From NCBI GenBank assembly GCA_020638995.1, contig JACKHM010000001.1, positions 1,736,001 through 1,800,000 on the forward strand: a stretch of 64,000 nucleotides of DNA, given 5' to 3'. Made by a program: the position numbers and the translations under genes. A model generated the notes under the pieces. The model ran no database searches. It saw only the letters and a program-made list of their open reading frames with translations, and had not been told where the DNA came from. Source of the stretch: Planctomycetaceae bacterium. Its GTDB lineage: Bacteria; Planctomycetota; Planctomycetia; Pirellulales; Pirellulaceae. Shown in pieces: positions 1 to 6,874 of the stretch (within the stretch, counting starts at the first letter, position 1; the number at the start of each line of letters is the position of its first letter).

Positions 1-220
1 CGTGCTCTTGGTCCACGTTGCTCAACTTTTCCAATGACACTCGCACTGATTTGCCATCAATCCGCCTGATGGTGACGATACCATCTTTCAGGGCGACAAA
101 TTCTCCGTCGATGGAGAAACGCCCCGTCGAGTCAGTCCATTTGCGACCGAACACCACAGCGGTGAATGCGACGCTGAGCAGGAGCATGCATGAAGCACGG
201 AGCAAGGCTTGTCGCATCAT
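1..220 (-). CDS. SHD1-domain secreted protein (3' end outside window)
   Basis: The first 73 codons read MMRQALLRASCMLLLSVAF at the N-terminus, a typical signal peptide. This is followed by RKWTDSTGRFSIDGEFV, DGIVTIRRIDGKSVRVSLEKLS and a closing VDQ. That arrangement is the SLA1-homology domain 1 (SHD1) found in many secreted planctomycete proteins. The tandem ATG start at 220 has a good ribosome-binding site, GGAGG, five bases upstream on the minus strand. The gene continues beyond base 1, so its full domain set is unknown. SHD1 is probably a small beta-rich binding domain; no catalytic role can be inferred. The family match is from recognised residues, not from a search. Confidence 0.7.
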   Translation of the reverse strand, partial: MMRQALLRASCMLLLSVAFTAVVFGRKWTDSTGRFSIDGEFVALKDGIVTIRRIDGKSVRVSLEKLSNVDQEH

Positions 221-301
221 CGTTGCCTCCGAGTGTGCTTGCGACCGTCCGCATGTAGATGATGAGAACGGACACCCCTCAATGTACTACCACTAAAGAG
301 C

Positions 302-749
302 GTGTCAAGAACTACTTTAGTAAATGTAGACGCAACTCCGAATTGGGCGAAACCAATACGGGGGTGCGCTACGTCAAAACGCAGGCCACGAACCCAACAC
401 GCCGAATTTGTCGGGCAGTTCGCAGTACGGTTGCGAGAACTCCGCCGATCACGGGGAATGACGCAAGCTGAGCTTGCTCGTCTAGCCCAGATCACCACGT
501 CATATGTGGGAAGATTGGAATCGGGTGGCGCTGCACCAGAGATCGACCTAGTGGATCGGCTATGGCTACATTCTCCACGAGTTGTCAGCGGACGAACTCG
601 CCGACGCTTGCTGGGATGAACCGTCGGACGAATTTCACGCACAACAAGAGCTAGAGGATTTCGAGCAGGCAGATGAATACTTCGCCATTACGAGGACGAC
701 CTCTGCGATTGAAGACGACCGACTTGCGTCACGGACAAAAAGACGGTAG
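302..749 (+). pseudogene. XRE-family HTH regulator, apparently frameshifted
   Basis: Reading from a GTG at 302, residues 37-75 form a clear Cro/cI-type helix-turn-helix: VRLRELRRSRGMTQAELARL, then TTSYVGRLESGGAAP and IDLVDRL. Directly after IDLVDRL the family-like sequence stops and this frame ends at 619. The next frame is open from about 560 and reads YGYILHELSADELADACWDE through to TAG at 749, with no good start of its own. The simplest reading is one gene of about 145 codons broken by an indel near 555-565. Two separate genes are possible but less likely. It lies upstream of the RuvB-like gene and may once have been the regulator of this mobile region. Confidence 0.5.
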
Positions 750-753
750 TCCA

Positions 754-783
754 GACGGGTGTCAGCCCTACAGTTCATGACAC
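754..783 (+). promoter_or_regulatory. GACGGGTGTC leader copy 1, upstream of the RuvB-like gene
   Basis: GACGGGTGTC lies at 754-763. GTGTCA (759-764) can pair with TGACAC (778-783), giving a 6-bp stem with a 13-nt loop. The start codon of the next gene is at 814. Four further copies of the ten-base motif precede other genes of this region. Confidence 0.4.
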
Positions 784-813
784 GAATCAACCATCATCTT
801 TGGATCTCATCCG

Positions 814-1767
814 ATGTCACATGCATCAGAATTAGTCGACTACGCACCAACTTCTTTGTCCCACCTTGTGGGACAAAGAAGTGTCATTGATCAAGTTAGT
901 GTCGCACTGGACGCCGCACAGATTGACGGCAAACGATTCGACCACAGTCTTATGGTTGGACCGCCAGGACTCGGCAAATCAGCTCTTGCAAACGTAATCG
1001 CTTGCGAAATGGCGGAAGAGTTCACCGAAGTTCTTGGACAATCGATTACGACACCTTCGGAATTTAACGGATTGCTACTTAGACAACCCTCAAGGAGCAT
1101 TGTATTTATCGATGAAGCACACGAACTTAAGCGTGAGTTTCAAACGGCGCTCTATCTCGCATTGGACAAACAGAAATTGTGCGTGAAGTCGTCGGGTGGT
1201 CCGCCTGCGGAATACGACCTCGCATCATTCACTGTGCTTCTTGCCACAACCGATGAGTTTTGCCTACTCCAACCGCTTCGAGATCGTATGAAGTTGACGC
1301 TTCGGTACGAGTATTACACAGAAGAAGAACTGATCCAGGCACTTGCACTACGCATTCGTGCTTTAGTGTGGGACGTTGATGAGGAAGTGTTGCCACAAAT
1401 CGCTCGCCGTTCCAAAGGAACGCCTCGCTTAGCATTAAGGCTGCTACAGTCATCGCATCGAGTATCTCGATCACTGGGTGAGAGTTCGATCACAAACGAA
1501 CACCTGCTTCGTGCGTGTGAGCTTGAACAGCTCGACGAATGTGGACTTGGACGAGATGAACAAGCATACCTCCGCATTCTCGCCGACGGACCAACTCGCC
1601 TGAACGTGGTTGCCACGATACTTGGCTTGCCAACACGAACAGTCAGCCAAGTCATCGAAGCATTTTTGATTCGCTCTGGTCTGATCACTAAAGACAAGAA
1701 TGGGTTGCGTGAGTTGACGGCGAAGGGTCGTGAACATGTGGCCAAGTCGAGTCAACAAACTGTCTGA
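814..1767 (+). CDS. RuvB-like AAA+ ATPase
   Basis: A 317-residue AAA+ ATPase organised like the Holliday-junction helicase subunit RuvB. The N-terminus carries a LVGQ motif, then Walker A GPPGLGKSAL (about residue 50), Walker B IVFIDEAHEL (about 95), sensor-1 LLATTDE, and PLRDRM where RuvB has its arginine finger. A RuvB-like four-helix lid follows (RSKGTPRLALRLL), and then a C-terminal winged helix. Length is slightly short of typical RuvB (about 335). No ruvA or ruvC is adjacent. Its neighbours are an HTH protein and an integrase, so this is probably a mobile-element paralogue rather than the housekeeping helicase. A role in branch migration or element maintenance is inference. Confidence 0.8.
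   Translation: MSHASELVDYAPTSLSHLVGQRSVIDQVSVALDAAQIDGKRFDHSLMVGPPGLGKSALANVIACEMAEEFTEVLGQSITTPSEFNGLLLRQPSRSIVFIDEAHELKREFQTALYLALDKQKLCVKSSGGPPAEYDLASFTVLLATTDEFCLLQPLRDRMKLTLRYEYYTEEELIQALALRIRALVWDVDEEVLPQIARRSKGTPRLALRLLQSSHRVSRSLGESSITNEHLLRACELEQLDECGLGRDEQAYLRILADGPTRLNVVATILGLPTRTVSQVIEAFLIRSGLITKDKNGLRELTAKGREHVAKSSQQTV
850..882 (+). repeat. Perfect 14-bp hairpin inside the RuvB-like coding sequence
   Basis: ACTTCTTTGTCCCA (850-863) and its exact complement (869-882) enclose a five-base loop. The hairpin covers codons 13-23, including the conserved VGQ codons, so it must satisfy both coding and pairing. It could slow or regulate early translation. Confidence 0.55.
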
Positions 1768-1788
1768 TTTCCTTAAAAGGATTGTCAA

Positions 1789-2265
1789 ATGATTTGCAAC
1801 AATGTGCAAACGAAAGCCGTTGTCACCGTAGCTGAAATGGCTCGGATGTGCGGGTTGTCCCGTGCAAGGTTCTACCAACTTCAAAACGCTGGCGTTTTTC
1901 CGACACCGCTTTATGACGTGTCTACTCGGCGTCCATTTTATGTTGAAGAGGCGCAAAAGATCTGTCTTGAAGTTAGGCGGCGGAATTGCGGGATCAACGG
2001 TCAGCCAGTTCTGTTCTACGCCAAGCGTGGTGGAAGTCCGTCCGCCAGCGAACAACGAAAGAAGCGAGTGGCCAAACCGAAGCCGACCAAGCAATACACA
2101 GCCATCGTCGATGCGGTGCGGTCGCTCGGATTGAAATCAACAACCGACGATCAAGTTGCCGTTGCGGTGAAGTCACTCTTCCCAAATGGCATCGAACAGA
2201 TCCAGCAAAGTGAAGTCGTCCGAGCCGTATTCATCGAACTCCAGCGTCAGAATTCGTCCAAATAA
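1789..2265 (+). CDS. Small HTH protein with MerR/excisionase-like N-terminus
   Basis: A 158-residue protein. Residues 12-40 (TVAEMARMCGLSRARFYQLQ, then AGVFP) look like a MerR/excisionase-type helix-turn-helix. A basic linker KKRVAKPKPTK follows near residue 87, then an acidic/hydrophobic C-terminal region of unknown fold. The start has AAAAGGA seven bases upstream. It lies 21 bp after the RuvB-like gene and 54 bp before the integrase. That position suits a recombination directionality factor or a regulator of the integrase. Function is inferred from the HTH and position only. Confidence 0.6.
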   Translation: MICNNVQTKAVVTVAEMARMCGLSRARFYQLQNAGVFPTPLYDVSTRRPFYVEEAQKICLEVRRRNCGINGQPVLFYAKRGGSPSASEQRKKRVAKPKPTKQYTAIVDAVRSLGLKSTTDDQVAVAVKSLFPNGIEQIQQSEVVRAVFIELQRQNSSK

Positions 2266-2271
2266 CCGTGG

Positions 2272-2289
2272 TGATAATAGTCATTATCA
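2272..2289. promoter_or_regulatory. 18-bp inverted repeat upstream of the integrase
   Basis: TGATAAT and ATTATCA are perfect 7-bp arms around AGTC, placed between the HTH gene and the integrase start. It looks like an operator, possibly for the HTH protein just upstream. Confidence 0.4.
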
Positions 2290-2319
2290 GCCCAGTTTCA
2301 GCGTGAAGGTGTCTAATTG

Positions 2320-3255
2320 ATGTCTAATTTGTGTCCACAAGACGGTCAGAATTCGGGTGATAATGTTTTTGCTGGCCTCTTAGTCGGAACGGAAGAAGCA
2401 TGTCTCTTCACTCGTTTCATTCAATCGCATGACTTCTCGGAGAACACTCAGCGGGCGATGCGTCAGGATGTGCGAAAGTTCGCCAAATGGTTTTCGGAAG
2501 CGAATCAAGAATCTTTCACTGTGAAAAGAATCACGGTGCGGGACGTTGCCGACTTCAAAACTCATCTTCGCAAGAACCAAGGGCAAGCTGTCGCCACAGT
2601 CAGTCGATGTCTGGTCACGCTACGACGATACTTGCGCTGGCTCGTTGCTCAAGAAGTCGTGAAGACGAACGCCGCTGCACCAATCAAAGAGTTAAGGCGT
2701 CAGGAGCTTGCACCAAAAGGAATGGAACGAAGTGATGTGCGCCGTCTGTTTCGTGAAGTCGAATTGCGTGATGACGTCCGAGCACACGCCATCTTCTCGA
2801 TGTTTCTCTACACTGGGGCTCGTTGTGGCGATCTCGTCAATTTGGATCTCCACGACGTGAGCATTGGCGAGCGGAGTGGAGCGGCCACCTTTCGATCTGG
2901 CAAAGGGAACAAACAACGATCAGTTCCGTTACCGCTTCCCGCTCGCTGTGCATTGCAGCAATATCTCGATGCCCGCCCGCCTGTGCAGACCACGAAAGTG
3001 TTTGTTGGCGAGCGTGGTCAACTAAAGGATCGTGGCGTTCGTGCATTGTGTGACAAGTATTCTGCGATGGTGGGTGTGAAGATCTATCCGCATTTGCTAC
3101 GGCACACGTTTGCACACAGCTACCTTGAAGCGAATCCAGAGGACTTGGTTGGCCTCGCACAGATCCTTGGGCATGAAAATCTAAACACGACCGCCAGATA
3201 TACCAAGAAGTCGAGTGATGATTTGGCGGAAGGCGTTGATCGACTGGATTACTGA
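2320..3255 (+). CDS. Tyrosine recombinase (phage/XerC-type integrase)
   Basis: A site-specific tyrosine recombinase of 311 residues. The N-terminal SAM-like core-binding domain (about residues 25-120) contains TVSRCLVTLRRYLRWL. The catalytic domain shows the full set of active residues: Arg in TGARCGD, Lys in GKGNKQRSVPL, HxxR in HLLRHTFAH, His in LGHENL, and the nucleophilic Tyr in TTARYTK. It should be active. The ATG at 2320 is chosen because GAAGG lies about ten bases upstream; a TTG one codon earlier is also possible. It probably mobilises the left accessory region. Whether it acts on the tRNA-Val repeat at 10.2 kb is not shown by the sequence. Confidence 0.9.
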   Translation: MSNLCPQDGQNSGDNVFAGLLVGTEEACLFTRFIQSHDFSENTQRAMRQDVRKFAKWFSEANQESFTVKRITVRDVADFKTHLRKNQGQAVATVSRCLVTLRRYLRWLVAQEVVKTNAAAPIKELRRQELAPKGMERSDVRRLFREVELRDDVRAHAIFSMFLYTGARCGDLVNLDLHDVSIGERSGAATFRSGKGNKQRSVPLPLPARCALQQYLDARPPVQTTKVFVGERGQLKDRGVRALCDKYSAMVGVKIYPHLLRHTFAHSYLEANPEDLVGLAQILGHENLNTTARYTKKSSDDLAEGVDRLDY

Positions 3256-3297
3256 TGGCATGGTAATTGGTGACTACGATGCACAAGTCCGTGCCGT

Positions 3298-3729
3298 CTA
3301 AAGATTCGCCGAAAGCACGCTAACATCAACACCAAAATAGTCAGCGACTTTCCGAATGATCTGCTTACTGAATGGCTTCTTTCCAGCCAGGATTTCGGAC
3401 ACGGTTGACTTCGCAATGCCAGCATCCCGACTCATCTGAATTTGATTCACTCCCTTGGCGTCCATGAGATGTTGGAGCATGTCGGCATCTGAGGCTGGCT
3501 CGATTGCATGGTGCTTATCTTCGTACGAAGCAACCAAATCACTCAGGGCATCGAGGTACAGTTCTTCCCCCTCGTCCAGTCTTTCATGTGCAAGAAGCGA
3601 GTCGATGACTTTCTGTGCAGCATCGAGATGCTCGTCCGACCTGATCGAAGTAAGAGGAAACGCTACTACCAACTCAAGATATGAGTCACGCTCTTTGCTT
3701 TTCAGTCGATATCTTGCTTTGCTCGCCAT
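3298..3729 (-). CDS. higA: HigA-type antitoxin
   Basis: A 143-residue antitoxin of the HigA family. The C-terminal half carries an XRE helix-turn-helix: MLQHLMDAKGVNQIQMSRDA, then GIAKSTVSEILAGKKPFSK and the closing IRKVADYFGVDVSVL. The acidic N-terminal half would neutralise the toxin. It begins directly after the toxin stop codon at 3733, so the order is toxin first, as in higBA operons. HigA proteins repress their own promoter; two palindromes upstream of higB are the likely sites. Confidence 0.85.
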   Translation of the reverse strand: MASKARYRLKSKERDSYLELVVAFPLTSIRSDEHLDAAQKVIDSLLAHERLDEGEELYLDALSDLVASYEDKHHAIEPASDADMLQHLMDAKGVNQIQMSRDAGIAKSTVSEILAGKKPFSKQIIRKVADYFGVDVSVLSANL

Positions 3730-3732
3730 TGC

Positions 3733-4134
3733 TCATTCTCCCCTTGATGTCCGCTTCGACTTTCCTCGTTCCTTTAAGTGCTGACTCTGCGGAGTTGCGA
3801 TCTTCTTCTTCGGTGGCGGAGCGAAGCAACCGCAATCTTCTTTCCACTTGTCGTCGTCGTACTCACGATGAGACATCACCTTGAGAATAAATACTTTCTG
3901 GCTGGGATAGAGGATGCGTGTAATCAGTCGGTAGTTGTTCCCTCGAATGTTGAAGATGACGCAATTGCCGACGATGCTTGCCGTAGCAAAGTCAGCCTTC
4001 ACGTCACTCCAAGAATGCCAAGCCACGGTCGTGCTGTTTACGTGTGTGTACCAGGCTCGTAACGCACCCTCGGAATCCTCGTTGCCAGGCCGCTCCCAAA
4101 ACTGCTTCAAGCGGGACTTGGAGATTACTCGCAT
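3733..4134 (-). CDS. higB: HigB-type mRNA interferase toxin
   Basis: A 133-residue toxin of the RelE/HigB superfamily. The family pattern is easy to see: MRVISKSRLKQFWER, ALRAWYTHV, WSDVKADFATASIVGN, VIFNIRGNNYRLITRI and VFILKVMSHREYDDDKWKED. HigB cleaves mRNA on the ribosome and is blocked by HigA. The C-terminal 30 residues after KWKED (PPPKKK, then KERGKSKRTSRG) are basic and longer than in most HigB proteins. Such modules stabilise mobile elements after integration. Confidence 0.85.
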   Translation of the reverse strand: MRVISKSRLKQFWERPGNEDSEGALRAWYTHVNSTTVAWHSWSDVKADFATASIVGNCVIFNIRGNNYRLITRILYPSQKVFILKVMSHREYDDDKWKEDCGCFAPPPKKKIATPQSQHLKERGKSKRTSRGE

Positions 4135-4180
4135 CCGTTGCTACTCGCTGCTCCTGTTATCGGCATCTAACCCAATGATA

Positions 4181-4227
4181 GTTCGCAAAACACGAACCGA
4201 CAAGGCGAAAATTCGTGAAACACGAAC
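4181..4227. promoter_or_regulatory. Pair of palindromic operators upstream of higBA
   Basis: Two related palindromes lie 47-93 bp upstream of the higB start. TTCGTGAAACACGAA at 4212-4226 is perfect around AAA. GTTCGCAAAACACGAAC at 4181-4197 matches it with one arm imperfect. The spacing between copies is about 30 bp. They are the natural candidates for HigA or HigBA autoregulatory binding. Confidence 0.6.
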
Positions 4228-4231
4228 TTCT

Positions 4232-4241
4232 GACGGGTGTC
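4232..4241 (+). promoter_or_regulatory. GACGGGTGTC leader copy 2
   Basis: The motif lies 50 bases before the ATG at 4291. No long stem is obvious in this copy, but an AAGGA ribosome-binding site follows close to the start. Confidence 0.35.
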
Positions 4242-4290
4242 TCCATCACGTCGAAACAATCTCCATTCGTCGATCACTAAGGAATGCAAT

Positions 4291-4536
4291 ATGTCAGATG
4301 TCACGGAACCCGCCCGCCGCCAGCGTATCGTTGACATTCATGCCGAACCAGGCAGTCGGGAAGCATTGGAAGCCCAGCACGGTCAAGTTTGGGACACGTC
4401 CGAGATGTCGAAGGACTTTGATGCAATCGGTTTCATGGCTCCCTTCATCGTCGTTAACCGCAAGAGTGATGGAGCGAAGGGTTCGTTGGAGTTTCAGCAC
4501 TCGCCCCGCTTTTATTTCAACTTTGTCACCGACTAG
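4291..4536 (+). CDS. Conserved hypothetical small protein
   Basis: An 81-residue protein of unknown function. It ends KGSLEFQHSPRFYFNF after a middle segment DFDAIGFMAPFIVVNRKSDG. I recognise this as a recurrent small accessory protein of planctomycete plasmids and islands, without known role. The ATG at 4291 is preferred over an upstream ATG at 4237 because AAGGA lies nine bases before it and the upstream extension looks non-coding. It is divergent from higBA and carries the GACGGGTGTC leader. Confidence 0.6.
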   Translation: MSDVTEPARRQRIVDIHAEPGSREALEAQHGQVWDTSEMSKDFDAIGFMAPFIVVNRKSDGAKGSLEFQHSPRFYFNFVTD

Positions 4537-4583
4537 GCGATGTGTGACTTGCTTTCCCGCTTAACCATCGACAGGTGCGAATC

Positions 4584-4895
4584 ATGAAACGTCGTAACAT
4601 CACCATTAGAACTCACGAAGGATCAAAAGAAGTAGCTGGCTACGTATCGGAAGCGTTTCCAGGCATCGCCGTTCATCGCAGCGTCGGAATCAGCGACATG
4701 TGGACGGCAACGCATATTGAAAGCGGGAAGGGGATCTCATGTAGATTTCCACTTCGTCGAAATGCCTCGTGTTTCTCGGCACTCGCCGCCAGGGAAATGG
4801 ATTTCACGAACAGCGGGAGCGAGGTCGAAGAGATGGTTTCGAAGGATCGACGACTACGAATCAAGTTGCTAGTGCTGGTTGATCGTTTTTCATAA
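4584..4895 (+). CDS. Hypothetical protein
   Basis: A 103-residue basic protein starting MKRRNITIRTHEGSKEVAGY. I recognise no domain. It lies between the small gene at 4291 and a strong terminator at 4919-4953, so it is probably a real transcription-unit end. The pattern EVAGYVSEAFPGIAVHRS followed by WTATHIESGKGIS suggests a compact alpha/beta protein. No function can be assigned. Confidence 0.5.
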   Translation: MKRRNITIRTHEGSKEVAGYVSEAFPGIAVHRSVGISDMWTATHIESGKGISCRFPLRRNASCFSALAAREMDFTNSGSEVEEMVSKDRRLRIKLLVLVDRFS

Positions 4896-4918
4896 ATGGA
4901 GGTTTAAGTAGGCGATTT

Positions 4919-4953
4919 GCCCTCCTCTTTCCGTCCCACGGAAAGAGGAGGGC
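4919..4953 (+). terminator. Perfect 16-bp hairpin terminator
   Basis: GCCCTCCTCTTTCCGT (4919-4934) pairs perfectly with 4938-4953 around a CCC loop and is followed by TATTTCATTT. It is a likely terminator of the preceding small genes. Confidence 0.65.
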
Positions 4954-4990
4954 TATTTCATTTCGAACCGTTCAAAACGAAAAACAATTT

Positions 4991-5036
4991 GACGGGTGTC
5001 AGGGAAGCATCATCACCAACGCTTCTCAAGGACACC
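4991..5036 (+). promoter_or_regulatory. GACGGGTGTC leader copy 3, upstream of the ArdC-like gene
   Basis: GACGGGTGTC lies at 4991-5000. GGTGTC (4995-5000) can pair with GACACC (5031-5036), and an inner GAAGC (5004-5008) with GCTTC (5021-5025). The outer 3' arm ends three bases before the ATG at 5040 and overlaps the AAGGA ribosome-binding region, so folding would hinder initiation. Confidence 0.45.
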
Positions 5037-5039
5037 ACA

Positions 5040-5969
5040 ATGAAAAATGCCGACATCTACCAGGACGTCACCGATCGAATCATCCGCCGGCTTGAAGATG
5101 GAGTTGCACCTTGGCGGCAGCCTTGGTTATCAATTGGACTTGGAATGCCAAAAAATGCGGCAAGCAATCGGCAATACAATGGTGTTAATGTGTGGCTCCT
5201 GATGCTGACCGCAGAAACACGGGGCTTTGACTCAAATCTGTGGGGTACGTTCAACCAGTGGCGAAATCTTGGAGGTCACGTCAATCGAGGCGAGAAAGGA
5301 ACGCAAATCGTCTTTTGGAACATAAAGGAAGAGACAACGACGAACCCGCAGACGGGCGAACAGAAGGAAGAGAAACGGTTCTTCGCTCGAACCTATACCG
5401 TGTTCAATCTCTGTCAATGTGGTGGCGAAAAGCTGGATCGATTTCGTCCTTCGCCGACAGAGGCATTGCCCTTTGAGGATCATGACGAAGCCGAGTATGC
5501 AATCGCTCGGACAGACGCCGACATCCGCTATGGAGGGAATCAAGCTTACTTTCACAAGGCCGATGACTATATCCAGCTACCCAATAAAGATCGCTTCGAA
5601 ATGGAATCCGAGTTCTACTCAACAGCACTGCATGAGCTAAGCCACTGGACTGGTCACGAAACTCGCCTGAACCGAATTGACAAGCTCAGTCGTTTCGGTG
5701 ACGAGTCCTACGCAATGGAGGAACTTGTCGCCGAAATGTCGAGTGCTTTTCTCTGTGCCTCGCTTGGTGTTGAAAATATTTTCGGCGAGCGACTAGCGGC
5801 GTCGTATATCGAAGGCTGGCTAAAAGTGCTGAAGTCCGATCGAAGAGCAATATTCACCGCTTCATCGGCAGCTTCGAAGGCGGCGGACTACGTTCTGTCG
5901 TTTAGCCAATCGGAAACCGAAGTTGTGGAAGACGAATTCTCAATCGCTGGAGGCGGCGAGCAATGGTAG
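5040..5969 (+). CDS. ArdC-like antirestriction protein (ssDNA-binding domain plus zincin)
   Basis: A 309-residue protein with the two-domain layout of ArdC/DUF1738 proteins. The N-terminal half (about residues 1-130) has ITDRIIRRLEDGVAPWRQPW in variant form, YNGVNVWLLML, and GGHVNRGEKGTQIVFW, as in the ArdC single-strand-DNA-binding domain. The C-terminal half has a zincin site HELSHWTGHETRL with a downstream Glu in YAMEELVAEMSSAFL. ArdC proteins protect incoming plasmid DNA from restriction during conjugation. The start at 5040 follows the structured leader; an ATG-containing extension upstream overlaps that leader and is rejected. The 3' end overlaps the next gene by 7 bp. Confidence 0.85.
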   Translation: MKNADIYQDVTDRIIRRLEDGVAPWRQPWLSIGLGMPKNAASNRQYNGVNVWLLMLTAETRGFDSNLWGTFNQWRNLGGHVNRGEKGTQIVFWNIKEETTTNPQTGEQKEEKRFFARTYTVFNLCQCGGEKLDRFRPSPTEALPFEDHDEAEYAIARTDADIRYGGNQAYFHKADDYIQLPNKDRFEMESEFYSTALHELSHWTGHETRLNRIDKLSRFGDESYAMEELVAEMSSAFLCASLGVENIFGERLAASYIEGWLKVLKSDRRAIFTASSAASKAADYVLSFSQSETEVVEDEFSIAGGGEQW

Positions 5970-6190
5970 TCAAACGACTAAAGGGGACTGGCAACCTTGC
6001 CGATGAACTGATCGACGTGTTGTTCGTCGGAAGAACTGAAGGCGAAATGATTAAGATGGCGAAGTGTTTTCTCGACAACACGTTGAATCACAAGTCCGTT
6101 GACGAATTCCAGCAAGCTCAAATGGTCGTTTCAATATGCTGGGAGCTTGGATTAAATCCGCCTGATCGAGTCAAGGACTTGGTGATATGA
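5963..6190 (+). CDS. Hypothetical small protein, coupled to the ArdC-like gene
   Basis: A 75-residue protein that overlaps the end of the ArdC-like gene, suggesting translational coupling. It is mostly helical by eye (LADELIDVLFVGRTEGEMIK; VDEFQQAQMVVSICWELGL). No family recognised. It ends just before leader copy 4. Confidence 0.5.
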   Translation: MVVKRLKGTGNLADELIDVLFVGRTEGEMIKMAKCFLDNTLNHKSVDEFQQAQMVVSICWELGLNPPDRVKDLVI

Positions 6191-6195
6191 GTTTC

Positions 6196-6231
6196 GACGG
6201 GTGTCTCGTTAGTAGCGAGACACCCGGAGGG
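6196..6231 (+). promoter_or_regulatory. GACGGGTGTC leader copy 4, 10-bp hairpin before the ribosome-binding site
   Basis: GACGGGTGTC lies at 6196-6205. GGGTGTCTCG (6199-6208) pairs perfectly with CGAGACACCC (6216-6225) across a seven-base loop. GGAGGG (6226-6231) follows immediately and then the ATG at 6238. Confidence 0.55.
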
Positions 6232-6237
6232 ATTTCG

Positions 6238-6609
6238 ATGCCAAGACGATCACGTTCAAAGCGATTAGAAAGGGCGATCGACCGATTCAAAGAAGAGCTA
6301 ACTGCGTTCATCGAATCAAAAGGCGCAACGGCGGGGAGATTTTATGAACATAAAATCGAGACGCCCGCTGGTTTGTTACACATCAGCATTAACGAAGGTT
6401 GGATTGCAACCCGATTCGAGGATGTCGGTGCAGGGAATGCGTTCACCAAGTCATGCGGAGTTCCTTGCAACCCGTATTCAGGGAAGTGGAACTTCCATTA
6501 CCCCATCGATTCGGTAACGTCTATCGATCCTCGTCATGTGATCGCCGATTTCGGTTATTACTTGGGGCGACTACTGGAATGGGAAAGTATAGAATCGGTC
6601 TTCGGTTAG
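6238..6609 (+). CDS. Hypothetical protein
   Basis: A 123-residue protein starting MPRRSRSKRLERAIDRFKEE. The middle reads TPAGLLHISINEGWIATRFED, then SGKWNFHYPID, and the end is a helical DFGYYLGRLLEW. Similar small proteins recur in planctomycete mobile regions, but no function is known to me. The start is fixed by GGAGGG seven bases upstream. An upstream in-frame ATG at 6187 would place the leader hairpin inside the coding region and is disfavoured. Confidence 0.55.
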   Translation: MPRRSRSKRLERAIDRFKEELTAFIESKGATAGRFYEHKIETPAGLLHISINEGWIATRFEDVGAGNAFTKSCGVPCNPYSGKWNFHYPIDSVTSIDPRHVIADFGYYLGRLLEWESIESVFG

Positions 6610-6874
6610 TTTGTCGTGCTGCCGAGGCAACGGACTAACCTTGGGGAGATTGTGTAAACCGCCGTTGTGCGACGGAGCTGTAACATTTTTCAACCCAATT
6701 AAATAATCCCGTTTTCCTATTAGGCGAGTTAGACGGGGGGAGTATCCCTGGAACGCTTCTTCACGGACTTTTGTTTGACGCTGCAATGGGATCGCTTAAG
6801 CTGCGCATACCATTCGCCCCGCTGCATTCGAGTACAGTTCGCTTTCCAACAGAATGATGCGGTGGGTAAACACC
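6610..6874. other. Intergenic region without a supported gene
   Basis: About 265 bases between convergent genes. A 71-codon minus-strand frame exists but has no plausible start signal or recognisable composition. The string GAGTTAGAC near 6724 resembles one arm of an integron attC site, but no partner arm was found. Confidence 0.4.

Noticed and set aside
6720..6730. GTTAGAC as a possible integron attC arm (also near 12394 and 12716)
   Set aside because: The single arm fits GTTRRRY, but no matching RYYYAAC arm or foldable site was found, and no integron integrase is present.
6571..6786. 71-codon minus-strand frame
   Set aside because: No start signal, overlaps the end of the convergent gene, and no protein-like pattern.
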